Source: an uncultured Glaciecola sp. (lineage in GTDB: Bacteria > Pseudomonadota > Gammaproteobacteria > Enterobacterales > Alteromonadaceae). Taken from it: a DNA stretch of 64,000 nt. Every line of letters begins with the position of its first letter. Positions within the stretch are counted from its first letter, which is position 1. The notes below the pieces were generated by a model that was given only the letters and a program-made list of their open reading frames with translations, made no database searches and had not been told where the DNA came from. A program made the position numbers and the translations under genes. The stretch is taken from NCBI GenBank assembly GCA_905479945.1, contig CAJQOP010000059.1, forward strand, positions 62,001-126,000, given 5' to 3'. Shown here in pieces: positions 15,709 to 24,563 of this stretch.

Positions 15709-16902
15709 ATGTTAAAACCTCTACTAAGCATTTTTCTTTTAGCATTTGTTACTGGCTGCAATATAACGAAAACAATGACAGATAAAACGACACCAATTAA
15801 AATTGCCGCATTTAATGTGAGCATGGAAGCTACTAATTATGTGGGTCGTGATGTCGACTTGGCTAACGGCAACGTGCTCATGGAGCGCTTAAAAAAAGAT
15901 GAACAGCAAATAAAAAATATTGCTGAAATTATTCAGCGCACCCGCCCCGATATTATTTTACTGAACGAGTTTGATTATATAAAAGACCCTAGCCAAGGCG
16001 TTGAATTATTTGTTAAGAACTATTTGAATGTGGCGCAGCATGCCTCAGTTAATTCTATTGATTATCCTTATTATTACTATGCTCCAGTGAATACCGGTAA
16101 GCCAAGTCCTTTTGATTTAACGGGTGATGGCAAGAAGACCGGTACACAAGGAGATGCTTGGGGTTTTGGCTTTTTTGAAGGTCACTATGGAATGGTGCTA
16201 TTGTCGCGCTACCCCATTGACCGAGATAACGCGCGAACTTTCCAAAACTTTAAGTGGAAAGATATGCCCAATGCATTGCGCCCCGTTGTCCCGAGCAGCA
16301 TTGCGCATTTTTACAGCGATGAAGTATGGTCACAGTTTCCACTGTCGTCAAAATCTCACTGGGATATTCCAGTTAATGTAAATGGCACTACCGTGCATAT
16401 TTTGGCATCTCACCCAACTCCGCCTGTGTTTGATGGACCAGAGGATCGTAACGGCAAGAGGAATCATGATGAAGTGCGTTTTTGGTTAGATTATATTAAA
16501 CCAAATGCGGGTTCGTATATTTATGATGATAAAGGAGCCAGTGGTGGTCTTGCACCGCAATCTCGATTTGCGATTGTGGGGGATTTAAACGCCTCTAGCA
16601 CTGAGGGAAGTTCACTGAAACAAGCGATTTCCGGCTTGTTAAGTAGTTCTTTAGTCAACGACAATAGTATTCCGTTTAGTCTGGGTGGTGATTTGCATGA
16701 CCGCGACAACGTGTTGTCCCAATATCATACAGCATTTTGGGGAATGCGTGCCGATTACGCCGTGCCTTCAAGTTACGGCATGGATGTAATTGATAGCGGT
16801 ATTTTTTGGCCCACGAAAGACCAGGAAACTTATCGCTTAGTAAAAGACCGAGCAGCGTCATCTGACCACCGATTAGTATGGTCGACGGTCACCCTCAAAT
16901 AA
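15709..16902 (+). CDS. endonuclease/exonuclease/phosphatase-family lipoprotein
   Basis: A 397-residue secreted member of the EEP superfamily (Mg-dependent phosphodiesterases and phosphatases). The lipobox VTGC places a lipidated Cys at 17. The catalytic landmarks are present: IAAFNVS (Asn), LLNEFD (Glu, about 85), ASHPTPP (substrate-side His), GDLNA (Asp/Asn, near 290) and SSDHRLV at the end (Asp-His). Location and family suggest a surface or periplasmic phosphodiesterase that could release phosphate from organic esters. No neighbour supports a more exact substrate. The ATG follows GGGAACACT. Confidence 0.83.
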   Translation: MLKPLLSIFLLAFVTGCNITKTMTDKTTPIKIAAFNVSMEATNYVGRDVDLANGNVLMERLKKDEQQIKNIAEIIQRTRPDIILLNEFDYIKDPSQGVELFVKNYLNVAQHASVNSIDYPYYYYAPVNTGKPSPFDLTGDGKKTGTQGDAWGFGFFEGHYGMVLLSRYPIDRDNARTFQNFKWKDMPNALRPVVPSSIAHFYSDEVWSQFPLSSKSHWDIPVNVNGTTVHILASHPTPPVFDGPEDRNGKRNHDEVRFWLDYIKPNAGSYIYDDKGASGGLAPQSRFAIVGDLNASSTEGSSLKQAISGLLSSSLVNDNSIPFSLGGDLHDRDNVLSQYHTAFWGMRADYAVPSSYGMDVIDSGIFWPTKDQETYRLVKDRAASSDHRLVWSTVTLK

Positions 16903-17368
16903 TTCAATCGCACAGTTGAGCTAGACTAGTAGCTGCATGATTAGCTGAGGGTTTAATTTACCCTATTCGAGCTATGCAGTGCCGTCCGCATCTTATTCAC
17001 GAGTGTTTTCCCACATTAACATGGCAACACAACTTCAATTAGCAAAGCAGTGATTTATTGACTACTGTTTCTAAAAACAACATAAAAATAATAAATATGA
17101 TTAAATTAAATATAATTAGTATATTTATTGAGCTGTATGTTATGTTGAATGTGTACTCTAGATTTACAACGATAGAATTTATAAATATGCAATAACTAGC
17201 ATGATGAAAGAGAAACATCCTTGGGCAAAGTTTGTCAGCGTTAATAAACATTTCAATGTTCCTTTTTCAAACGTGAAAGCAGTCTAGCTAATAGAAATCA
17301 AGGGATGAATATCTCATTGAAGTATGGGAGGTTCATTTTAATAAGCTTAACAAAGGAATTGTCTGCCA
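16903..17368. other. AT-rich intergenic region before the oxidase operon
   Basis: About 465 bases, strongly AT-rich between 17075 and 17200. A minus-strand frame in the middle looks accidental. The oxidase promoter should be here, but I cannot single out a -35/-10 pair. A ribosome site AAAGGAA lies at 17350-17356, 12 bases before the coxB ATG. Confidence 0.4.
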
Positions 17369-18724
17369 ATGAAGATAGTCATCGTGTTGATCTTGCTGGT
17401 AATAGCTACCGTTGTATTTCATTTTGTAAGCCCCTGGTATTTCACTCCCATAGCCTCTAATTGGAGCAGTATTGATGATACGATCGATCTGACTTTTGTA
17501 ATTACTGGTGCTGTCTTCGTGCTTGTGAACTTATTTCTCGCCTACTGCATCTATCGTTATCGCCATAATATAAAAACCCGTGCTCACTACGAGCCTGAAA
17601 ATAAGAAGCTCGAAATTGGATTATCGGTTGTTACAACCATCGGCGTTGCAGCAATGCTTGCCCCTGGCCTTTTTATCTGGTCCGAATTTGTAAATGTCCC
17701 TAAAGAAGCACACTTTGTAGAAGCCGTTGGTCAACAGTGGCAATGGAGCTTTCGTGCACCCGGAAAAGATGAAGTTTTAGGTAAGGTCGACTCTCGTTTT
17801 ATTAATGAATCTAATCCTTTTGGTATAGATCCTAAGGACCAAGCTGGACAAGATGATGTCCTAGTATTTGGTAATGAATTGCATCTACCTTTGGATAAAC
17901 CAGTTAAGTTGTTATTGCGATCTAAAGATGTTTTGCATAATTTTGCAGTTCCGCAGTTCAGGGTGAAGATGGACCTTGTACCCGGAATGGTTACGCACCT
18001 CTGGTTGACCCCAACCCGAACCGGTAGTTTTGAAATTCTGTGTCAGGAGCTCTGTGGTATTGCGCATTTTGTCATGCGTGGTCGAGTAATTGTCGATTCA
18101 GAAGAAGACTATGAAACTTGGCTAACAACTCAACCCACGTATGCTGAAACGCAAAATAAAGTAGTTGGTGACCCTGCGCTCGGTCAAGCTTCCTATGCAG
18201 TATGTGCCGCTTGTCATGGTGCCCAGGGCGAAGGCAATATTGCATTAAATGCGCCTAATCTCAATGGCATGTCTGATTGGTATTTGGCACGGCAACTCGA
18301 CTATTACAAAAAAGGGGTAAGGGGCGCCCATAAAGATGATCCCTTAGGCCAACAGATGAAAGCGATGGCAGCAACTCTGGTAACTGATAAAGCAGTGAGT
18401 GATGTCGCCGCATACATCCAAACTCTGCCTGATATTGTTCCAAAAGCGACAATTGAAGGTGACGTCGAGCGGGGTCATTCATATTTTGTGACTTGTGGAA
18501 CTTGTCATGGGGCAAAAGGAGAAGGCAAATTTGGTGTGAATGCACCACGCCTTGCTGGTCAACACGATTGGTATTTAAAACAACAAATTATGAACTTCAA
18601 AAGCGGTGTTCGCGGTAATCATAAGGATGATTTATATGGTGTCCAAATGGTGCTTATGTCGAGAATATTGCCAAATGAGCAGGCTATAGATGATGTCCTT
18701 GCCTATATTAATACTTTCAATTAG
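17369..18724 (+). CDS. coxB: cytochrome c oxidase subunit II fused to two cytochrome c domains
   Basis: A 451-residue caa3-type subunit II. Hydrophobic segments lie near 1-20, 38-62 and 83-105. The periplasmic cupredoxin domain carries the CuA ligands His190, Cys225, Glu227, Cys229, His233 and Met236 (CQELCGIAHFVM). It is followed by two paralogous cytochrome c domains with heme sites CAACH (279-283) and CGTCH (376-380). Each is followed by a GVRG.HKDD segment, so the second arose by duplication. The protein accepts electrons and passes them to CoxA. It is the first gene of the operon. Confidence 0.93.
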   Translation: MKIVIVLILLVIATVVFHFVSPWYFTPIASNWSSIDDTIDLTFVITGAVFVLVNLFLAYCIYRYRHNIKTRAHYEPENKKLEIGLSVVTTIGVAAMLAPGLFIWSEFVNVPKEAHFVEAVGQQWQWSFRAPGKDEVLGKVDSRFINESNPFGIDPKDQAGQDDVLVFGNELHLPLDKPVKLLLRSKDVLHNFAVPQFRVKMDLVPGMVTHLWLTPTRTGSFEILCQELCGIAHFVMRGRVIVDSEEDYETWLTTQPTYAETQNKVVGDPALGQASYAVCAACHGAQGEGNIALNAPNLNGMSDWYLARQLDYYKKGVRGAHKDDPLGQQMKAMAATLVTDKAVSDVAAYIQTLPDIVPKATIEGDVERGHSYFVTCGTCHGAKGEGKFGVNAPRLAGQHDWYLKQQIMNFKSGVRGNHKDDLYGVQMVLMSRILPNEQAIDDVLAYINTFN

Positions 18725-18792
18725 TCCAAGCAGAATACAGGTAGTGAACAATAAATAACAAAACCAATAAGCAGTAATAAAGGGAGATATGA

Positions 18793-20616
18793 ATGTCATA
18801 TACAGCAATTGCCGATCAGCCCGAAGGCGAATCACATGATCCTGATACCTTTATAACAAAATACATCTACAGCCAGGACCACAAAGTTATTGCTATTCAA
18901 TATACGATAACTGCAATCGTCGTTGGGCTAGTGGCATTAGTGCTCTCTGGATTGATGAGGCTGCAGCTAGGTTTCCCTGATACTTTTTCCTTTATTGACC
19001 CTACAAACTATTACCAGTTTATTACCATGCATGGCATGATCATGGTGATTTATTTATTAACCGCTTTACTCCTTGGCGGCTTTGGTAACTACCTTATTCC
19101 CTTAATGGTAGGCGCTAGAGATATGGTATTTCCATTTTTGAATATGCTGAGTTTTTGGTTTTACTTTGTATCCGTTTTAGTGTTAATGGCGAGTTTCTTT
19201 GTCACCGGTGGGCCGACCGGGGCCGGCTGGACCCTCTATCCGCCGCAGGCTATTCTTGAGGGCACACCTGGCTCTGGCTGGGGCATCATATTGATGCTTA
19301 TATCTCTGACTATTTTTATTATTGCCTTTACCATGGGCGGACTCAATTACGTAACTACTGTCTTGCAAGCTAGAGCGCGGGGTATGTCATTGATGCGCAT
19401 GCCGCTTACTATTTGGGGGATATTTGTTGCAACCATTTTAGGCTTGTTAGCATTTCCGGCTCTTTTGGTTAGTGCCATAATGATGTTGCTGGATAAAATC
19501 GTTGGTACCAGCTTCTTTATGCCTGCTGTGGTTTCGATGGGTGAACAGCTGAACTATTCAGGTGGCAGCCCAATATTATTTCAGCATTTGTTTTGGTTTT
19601 TCGGTCACCCCGAAGTTTACATCGTTGCCCTACCCGCATTTGGTATGGTCTCCGACGTATTAGCTGTGCATGCGAGAAAAAATATATTTGGATATCGAAT
19701 GATGGTTTGGGCCATAGTTGCCATAGGTGGCCTCAGCTTTATTGTTTGGGCACATCATATGTATGTCAGCGGCATGAACCCCTACTTTGGATTTTTCTTT
19801 GCCACCACGACCTTGATCATTGCAGTACCCACAGCCCTCAAAGTTTACAATTGGGTACTAACGCTTTATCGAGGAAATATACACTTAAGGCCACCCATGC
19901 TATTTGCTATTGGCTTTATCTTCACGTTTACACACGGAGGCCTTACCGGCTTATTTCTGGGTAATGTGGTTGTGGATCTGCCGCTGTCCGACACTTATTT
20001 TGTGGTGGCACATTTCCATATGGTTATGGGTGTATCCCCTATTATGGTGCTCTTTGCTGCCATTTATCACTGGTTTCCTCTGGTCAGTGGTAAGCATCTC
20101 AATGATAAATTGAGTAGACTTCATTTCTGGATAACCTTTCTCGGTACTTATGCTATTTACCTGCCGATGCATTACCTCGGATTTTTAGGTGTGCCTCGTC
20201 GCTATTACGCCATGGGGGACACCGATTTCATACCGGCCTCTGCTCAAACGCTCAATGCGAACATTACTGTTGCAGCATTGATTGTTGGCTTAGCACAGCT
20301 AATTTTCATTTATAACGTCATCAGAAGTTTGTCAAAAGGAGAAAAATCAGAACCCAACCCTTGGCAAGCCACATCTTTGGAATGGCAGACGCCCGATTTT
20401 CCACCTAAACATGGTAACTGGGGCAAGACATTACCCGTGGTATATCGCTGGGCCTATGACTTCAGTGTGCCAGGAGCCAAGTACGACTTTATCCCACAAA
20501 ATGTAGCCCAAGAAGACGTTGAACCAGAAGACCTTGAACGAGAAGGCCTTGATCAAGACGGCGGTGATGGAGAAATCAGCAGCGAAGGTGTGGAGAGCAT
20601 GGGGGATAAAACATGA
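18793..20616 (+). CDS. ctaD: cytochrome c oxidase subunit I
   Basis: A 607-residue heme-copper oxidase catalytic subunit with about 12 membrane helices. Ligands visible are His80 (heme a), the His272-Tyr276 pair in GHPEVY, His321/His322 for CuB, and His407/His409 (heme a3 and heme a). The Glu in GHPEVY and the conserved PTALKVYNW segment mark a type A oxidase. The last 40 residues form a very acidic tail (EDVEPEDLEREGLD). GGGAGAT lies before the ATG. The 3' end overlaps the next start by 4 bases (ATGA). Confidence 0.95.
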   Translation: MSYTAIADQPEGESHDPDTFITKYIYSQDHKVIAIQYTITAIVVGLVALVLSGLMRLQLGFPDTFSFIDPTNYYQFITMHGMIMVIYLLTALLLGGFGNYLIPLMVGARDMVFPFLNMLSFWFYFVSVLVLMASFFVTGGPTGAGWTLYPPQAILEGTPGSGWGIILMLISLTIFIIAFTMGGLNYVTTVLQARARGMSLMRMPLTIWGIFVATILGLLAFPALLVSAIMMLLDKIVGTSFFMPAVVSMGEQLNYSGGSPILFQHLFWFFGHPEVYIVALPAFGMVSDVLAVHARKNIFGYRMMVWAIVAIGGLSFIVWAHHMYVSGMNPYFGFFFATTTLIIAVPTALKVYNWVLTLYRGNIHLRPPMLFAIGFIFTFTHGGLTGLFLGNVVVDLPLSDTYFVVAHFHMVMGVSPIMVLFAAIYHWFPLVSGKHLNDKLSRLHFWITFLGTYAIYLPMHYLGFLGVPRRYYAMGDTDFIPASAQTLNANITVAALIVGLAQLIFIYNVIRSLSKGEKSEPNPWQATSLEWQTPDFPPKHGNWGKTLPVVYRWAYDFSVPGAKYDFIPQNVAQEDVEPEDLEREGLDQDGGDGEISSEGVESMGDKT

Positions 20617-21290
20617 GTTTTTTCAAAACACTGGGTGAGAAACCTTGGCTCGCTCAAACGGGTGAAATTCCCCTCATTAATAATGCTGAACAGACTATAT
20701 TGAAAGGTAAGACTGCATTAAAATTCTTTTTAGCAGTTGTTGGCGTTATTTTTTTCTTATTCACTGTGACTTTTTTATCGCGTACCCAATTCCCCGATTT
20801 CATGGCACTTTCTGGTGAGCCTTGGCAACCCTTCACTAACCCTGTTCAGCTCTGGTATAACTCTGTTGCTCTATTAATAGGAGGTATTGCATTGCAATGG
20901 GCCAAAGTCAGTGCAAAAGAAAATCACCTTAATAGAGCGCTAGCTGGAATTATCGTAGGCATTTTCTTCAGTCTGTCGTTCTTAATCGGCCAGTTACTGG
21001 TTTGGAATCAATTATATGATTTAGGTTATGTACTCACTTCTAATCCAGCCAACAGCTACTTTTATCTTTTCACTGCTGTACATGGTTTGCATATTCTGGG
21101 CGGTTTAGTGGCCTTATCCAAAGTAACTTTCCAGTTCATTCGAAAAAATTCCCTTACTAAACTGAGTGCGGGCATTAGTCTTTGTGCAACATATTGGCAC
21201 TTTTTATTTGTTGTATGGCTGCTACTTTTTGCTTTATTGACTAGCTCACCAGAAACCTACAAAACTATTGCACAACTTTGTGGATTCTAA
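20613..21290 (+). CDS. cytochrome c oxidase subunit III, first copy
   Basis: A 225-residue member of the CoxC/CyoC family with five membrane helices. The C-terminal pair of helices carries the family hallmark FTAVHGLHILGG and YWHFLFVVWLLLF. The N-terminal extension of about 30 polar residues is unusual. It overlaps ctaD by 4 bases and is followed 10 bases later by a second subunit III gene. A split or duplicated subunit III is known in some marine proteobacterial oxidases. Confidence 0.88.
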   Translation: MSFFKTLGEKPWLAQTGEIPLINNAEQTILKGKTALKFFLAVVGVIFFLFTVTFLSRTQFPDFMALSGEPWQPFTNPVQLWYNSVALLIGGIALQWAKVSAKENHLNRALAGIIVGIFFSLSFLIGQLLVWNQLYDLGYVLTSNPANSYFYLFTAVHGLHILGGLVALSKVTFQFIRKNSLTKLSAGISLCATYWHFLFVVWLLLFALLTSSPETYKTIAQLCGF

Positions 21291-21300
21291 GGATGAAGAT

Positions 21301-21972
21301 ATGAATACTGATGCAGGAGCCCAAAGCACGGGCATTAAAAGCCTAGTAGAAGACTGGTCTGCAGACAAACAGACCTTTAATATATCGTGGGGCAAGCTCA
21401 TGATGTGGATATTTCTACTTAGCGATACCTTTATTTTTAGCATATTTTTATTAAGCTACATGTCAGCAAGGATGGCTGCCACAACCGTTTGGCCCCCAAC
21501 CAGTGAAGTTTTCGCCCTGACAATTTATGGTACTCATGTACCTTTGCTATTAATCGCTATTATGACTTTTATTCTGATCACCAGCAGCGGCACCATGGCA
21601 ATGGCCGTCAATTATGCTTATCGGGGCGATCGTAAAAAGACATTCATCTTGATGACCATAACCGCGTTGCTCGGGCTAAGTTTTGTGGGTATGCAGGCGT
21701 TTGAGTGGACCAAGCTAATCATGGAAGAAGGAGTAAGGCCTTGGGGTAATCCAATGGGTTCTGCTCAATTTGGCGCGACCTTTTTCATGATCACCGGCTT
21801 TCACGGTCTGCATGTAACAGGCGGTGTAATTTATTTGATGATTGTGGCCAATCGAGTCCGCTATGGATACTACGAGAAACGAGGCTATGACATTGTTGAG
21901 ATAGCGGGATTATATTGGCATTTTGTCGATTTGGTATGGGTCTTTATTTTTGCATTTTTCTATTTATGGTGA
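21301..21972 (+). CDS. cytochrome c oxidase subunit III, second copy
   Basis: A 223-residue CoxC-family protein. It has GKLMMWIFLLSDTFIFSIFLLSY, then EWTKLI, FMITGFHGLHVTGG and YWHFVDLVWVFIFAFFYL, the core signature of subunit III. AAGGATGAAGAT precedes the ATG at 21301, which I prefer to an upstream frame start inside the previous gene. Probably both copies assemble with subunits I and II, though which one forms the stable complex cannot be told. Confidence 0.88.
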   Translation: MNTDAGAQSTGIKSLVEDWSADKQTFNISWGKLMMWIFLLSDTFIFSIFLLSYMSARMAATTVWPPTSEVFALTIYGTHVPLLLIAIMTFILITSSGTMAMAVNYAYRGDRKKTFILMTITALLGLSFVGMQAFEWTKLIMEEGVRPWGNPMGSAQFGATFFMITGFHGLHVTGGVIYLMIVANRVRYGYYEKRGYDIVEIAGLYWHFVDLVWVFIFAFFYLW

Positions 21973-21981
21973 GGTAACACT

Positions 21982-22302
21982 ATGGCAGCTATAAGCGAAC
22001 AAAAACTTCATCCAATAAGTACCTATTTAAAAATATGGTCATTATTATTTATATTAAGCTCGTTCTCCTATTTAGTGGACTTTTATGAAGTTCAAAGCTA
22101 TCTAAGATGGACACTTATCTTATTCTTTATGTTTGCCAAAGCTGGCTTAATCGTGGCCTTTTTCATGCATTTGAAATGGGAACGACTAGCATTGATTTAC
22201 ACAGTATTGCTGCCCCCGATAGCCATTTTGGTGTTCATTGCCTTAATGTTCATAGAAGCTAATTATGTCTATCTCTCAAGGCTATTGTATTTTGTAAACT
22301 AA
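21982..22302 (+). CDS. cytochrome c oxidase subunit IV family protein
   Basis: A 106-residue protein with three membrane helices. The central FAKAGLIVAFFMHLKWER is the typical signature of the bacterial COX4/CyoD-like family. It stabilises the catalytic core. It starts 9 bases after the second subunit III gene, with GAGG in the intervening sequence. Confidence 0.85.
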   Translation: MAAISEQKLHPISTYLKIWSLLFILSSFSYLVDFYEVQSYLRWTLILFFMFAKAGLIVAFFMHLKWERLALIYTVLLPPIAILVFIALMFIEANYVYLSRLLYFVN

Positions 22303-22344
22303 ATAAATTGCACAAATTGATATAGTTGTCAGGGGGCGAAAAGC

Positions 22345-23040
22345 ATGTGGAATATAAAAAATAGAGCCTTGAGTGCTTTCCTTCTGATGGCATTATTAGT
22401 CATATCTATTGCTATTGCGATCATCAGCACCTTGCCAGCAAAGCCGCCGTTAATTAATGGAATTTTGATCCCCGAGGCAATTGTAATAGATGAATTTTCA
22501 ATCATTGATCATAACAATATTCCCTTTACCAATAGACAACTAGAAGGCAAATGGCATTTACTTAGCTATGGCTTCACTAATTGTCCCGATATATGCCCAA
22601 CCTTGTTATCCGTCTTATCTGCAGTCAGTGAAAATCTTAATCAACAGCCACAATATTCTGATTTAAGCATTCTGTTTTACAGCATTGATCATCGGCGTGA
22701 TACCGCGTCTCACTTGGCACAATATCTTGCTTACTTTAATAAGGATTTTATCGGCCTTACTTACATTGATGCGATGGTGGATAGTGCCCTACCCTTTGAA
22801 AAAAGTTTAGGAATGGTATCTATTTTAAAATCAGTTCAGGATGAAATAAGCAAAGATTCGGCTGAAAATAAGCAGCTTACATCTTACACTGTGAGCCACG
22901 GATTCATGCTTTATTTAATCAACCCTCAAGGTGATCTTCAGGCTGTATTTAGGCCCAAGCAAAGTGAGGACGGTACTTTTCATTTCACAGAACAGCAAAT
23001 TCTCGACGACTATCTGGCTATCAGAAATTACTTGGGCTAA
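22345..23040 (+). CDS. SCO1/SenC copper chaperone
   Basis: A 231-residue membrane-anchored thioredoxin-fold protein that delivers copper to the CuA site. A single N-terminal membrane segment (residues 9-29) is followed by the metal motif CPDIC (Cys80, Cys84) and the conserved SHGF (His185). It closes the oxidase operon. The gap to subunit IV is 42 bases and AGGGGG precedes the ATG. Confidence 0.9.
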   Translation: MWNIKNRALSAFLLMALLVISIAIAIISTLPAKPPLINGILIPEAIVIDEFSIIDHNNIPFTNRQLEGKWHLLSYGFTNCPDICPTLLSVLSAVSENLNQQPQYSDLSILFYSIDHRRDTASHLAQYLAYFNKDFIGLTYIDAMVDSALPFEKSLGMVSILKSVQDEISKDSAENKQLTSYTVSHGFMLYLINPQGDLQAVFRPKQSEDGTFHFTEQQILDDYLAIRNYLG

Positions 23041-23115
23041 ATTGAACTCACAAACCGTATAGCTAGCCGCCTATCAAGTTCAAATCACTTAAAAAAAACA
23101 TTTCTAGGTGCTTGC

Positions 23116-23295
23116 ATGATAACTTTTCGGTTTTTACCAACAATGTTCAAATCAGTTAATATCATGTGCTGTGTGGCTGCGCTGCTGATATTAATAAGTT
23201 GCAGAGCCTTTATACAAATAATTAATAAAAAGAAAATGGTCTTAACAAAAGCAGCAGAAGTAAGAATGACTAATGGATTAAAAAACTATATATAG
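23116..23295 (+). CDS. small putative lipoprotein, 59 aa
   Basis: A 59-codon frame with AGGTG 6 bases before its ATG. A hydrophobic stretch ends in LISC (Cys29), a possible lipobox, preceded by CC. The remainder is basic. It lies between SCO and heme A synthase genes, where accessory oxidase-assembly genes often sit. I do not recognise it. The rest of the 411-base gap contains no other convincing frame. Confidence 0.38.
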   Translation: MITFRFLPTMFKSVNIMCCVAALLILISCRAFIQIINKKKMVLTKAAEVRMTNGLKNYI

Positions 23296-23451
23296 ACGCT
23301 AACGTTTGTGCAGTTTTACTTAGCCAATAAGACACTGAACTAATACATTTTATTGGTAAAAATCGACTATTAAGTTTTTACCGTTCAACTGTTATTTCTA
23401 CCCGAAGTGAATATTGCTATACTTCGCATTTTCAATACTGACTAGGCTACT

Positions 23452-24492
23452 ATGACCTATAAAAAAGACGACCAATTTAGTCACATAAAGCAACCGATAG
23501 CCATTTCTAACTGGCTCTATTTCGTTGCATCTCTTGTTTTCATAATGGTTGTTGTTGGCGGTATTACACGACTTACCGAATCAGGGCTTTCGATTACTGA
23601 ATGGAGGCTCATTACGGGCGCTTTGCTGCCCCTAAGTGAAGCCGCATGGCTATCAGAGTTCGAGAAATATAAACAGATCCCAGAATATATCCTTATAAAC
23701 GGGCCGGCCGGCATGACCCTGTCGGATTTCAAGTTCATCTATTTTTGGGAATGGGTTCACCGTCTTTGGGGACGACTGATTGGCCTTGCTTTTGCTTTGC
23801 CATTTGCTTGGTTTGCGTTCAAACGCGCTATACCTGAAGGCTATGGTTTGCGACTTACTGTACTGCTACTTTTAGGCGGCATGCAGGGCGTTATTGGTTG
23901 GTGGATGGTAACGTCTGGTTTAACCCAGCGCACGGATGTTAGCCATTTTCGCCTGGCGACACATTTGTTGACAGCACTTCTTATTCTGGGAGCACTTTTC
24001 TGGACAGCTTTAGATCTGCGTCAGCTTTCCAAAGGCCAAAATAGAAAATCAAAATTGACTGTTTTTGGTCTGCTCGTGTTTATAGTTTTGTTTGTGCAGC
24101 TGTTATTTGGAGCTTATACGGCAGGGTTAAATGCGGGCTATGTTTCCAATACTTGGCCCTTGATGTATGGTTCTTTTATACCGTCAGTAATAGATTGGAG
24201 CGGTAATCTGTGGACATATATCAATAATGATCCAATTGTCATCCACTTTATTCATCGCTCGTGGGCTTGGGTAACGGTTATTTTTCTGATTATTTTAGCG
24301 TGGCGTATACGCGGACAATCCAAATTAGCATCGACAGCAATCCACAGTGCATATATTGCTCAGATGTTACTCGGCATTGCCACGGTATTAACTGGAGTAA
24401 ACATATATTTTGCAGTTCTGCATCAGGCAGTTGGCGCACTGGTAGTAATATCAACTACATGGGGTGTGCATCTATTAGGGCGCTATAAGTAA
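23452..24492 (+). CDS. ctaA: heme A synthase (COX15/CtaA, type 2)
   Basis: A 346-residue membrane protein with eight helices that oxidises heme O to heme A. The four conserved His-bearing motifs are present: EWVHRLWGR, DVSHFRLATHL, HFIHRSWAWV and VLHQAVGA. The N-terminal GGITRLTESGLSITEW is typical of the alpha/gamma-proteobacterial and mitochondrial type. It supplies the cofactor for the oxidase encoded upstream. The heme O synthase partner gene is not in this window. Confidence 0.93.
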   Translation: MTYKKDDQFSHIKQPIAISNWLYFVASLVFIMVVVGGITRLTESGLSITEWRLITGALLPLSEAAWLSEFEKYKQIPEYILINGPAGMTLSDFKFIYFWEWVHRLWGRLIGLAFALPFAWFAFKRAIPEGYGLRLTVLLLLGGMQGVIGWWMVTSGLTQRTDVSHFRLATHLLTALLILGALFWTALDLRQLSKGQNRKSKLTVFGLLVFIVLFVQLLFGAYTAGLNAGYVSNTWPLMYGSFIPSVIDWSGNLWTYINNDPIVIHFIHRSWAWVTVIFLIILAWRIRGQSKLASTAIHSAYIAQMLLGIATVLTGVNIYFAVLHQAVGALVVISTTWGVHLLGRYK

Positions 24493-24563
24493 GATATCGG
24501 CGAAGCAGGCGACTAGTGTGTTGTCCGCGCATGCCGCCCCTTTTCATAGTAGATTTCTAATTA

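Noticed and set aside
17039-17251. 70-codon minus-strand frame before coxB
   Set aside because: Very AT-rich, composition of Ile/Phe/Asn, no ribosome site and no similarity; an accidental frame.
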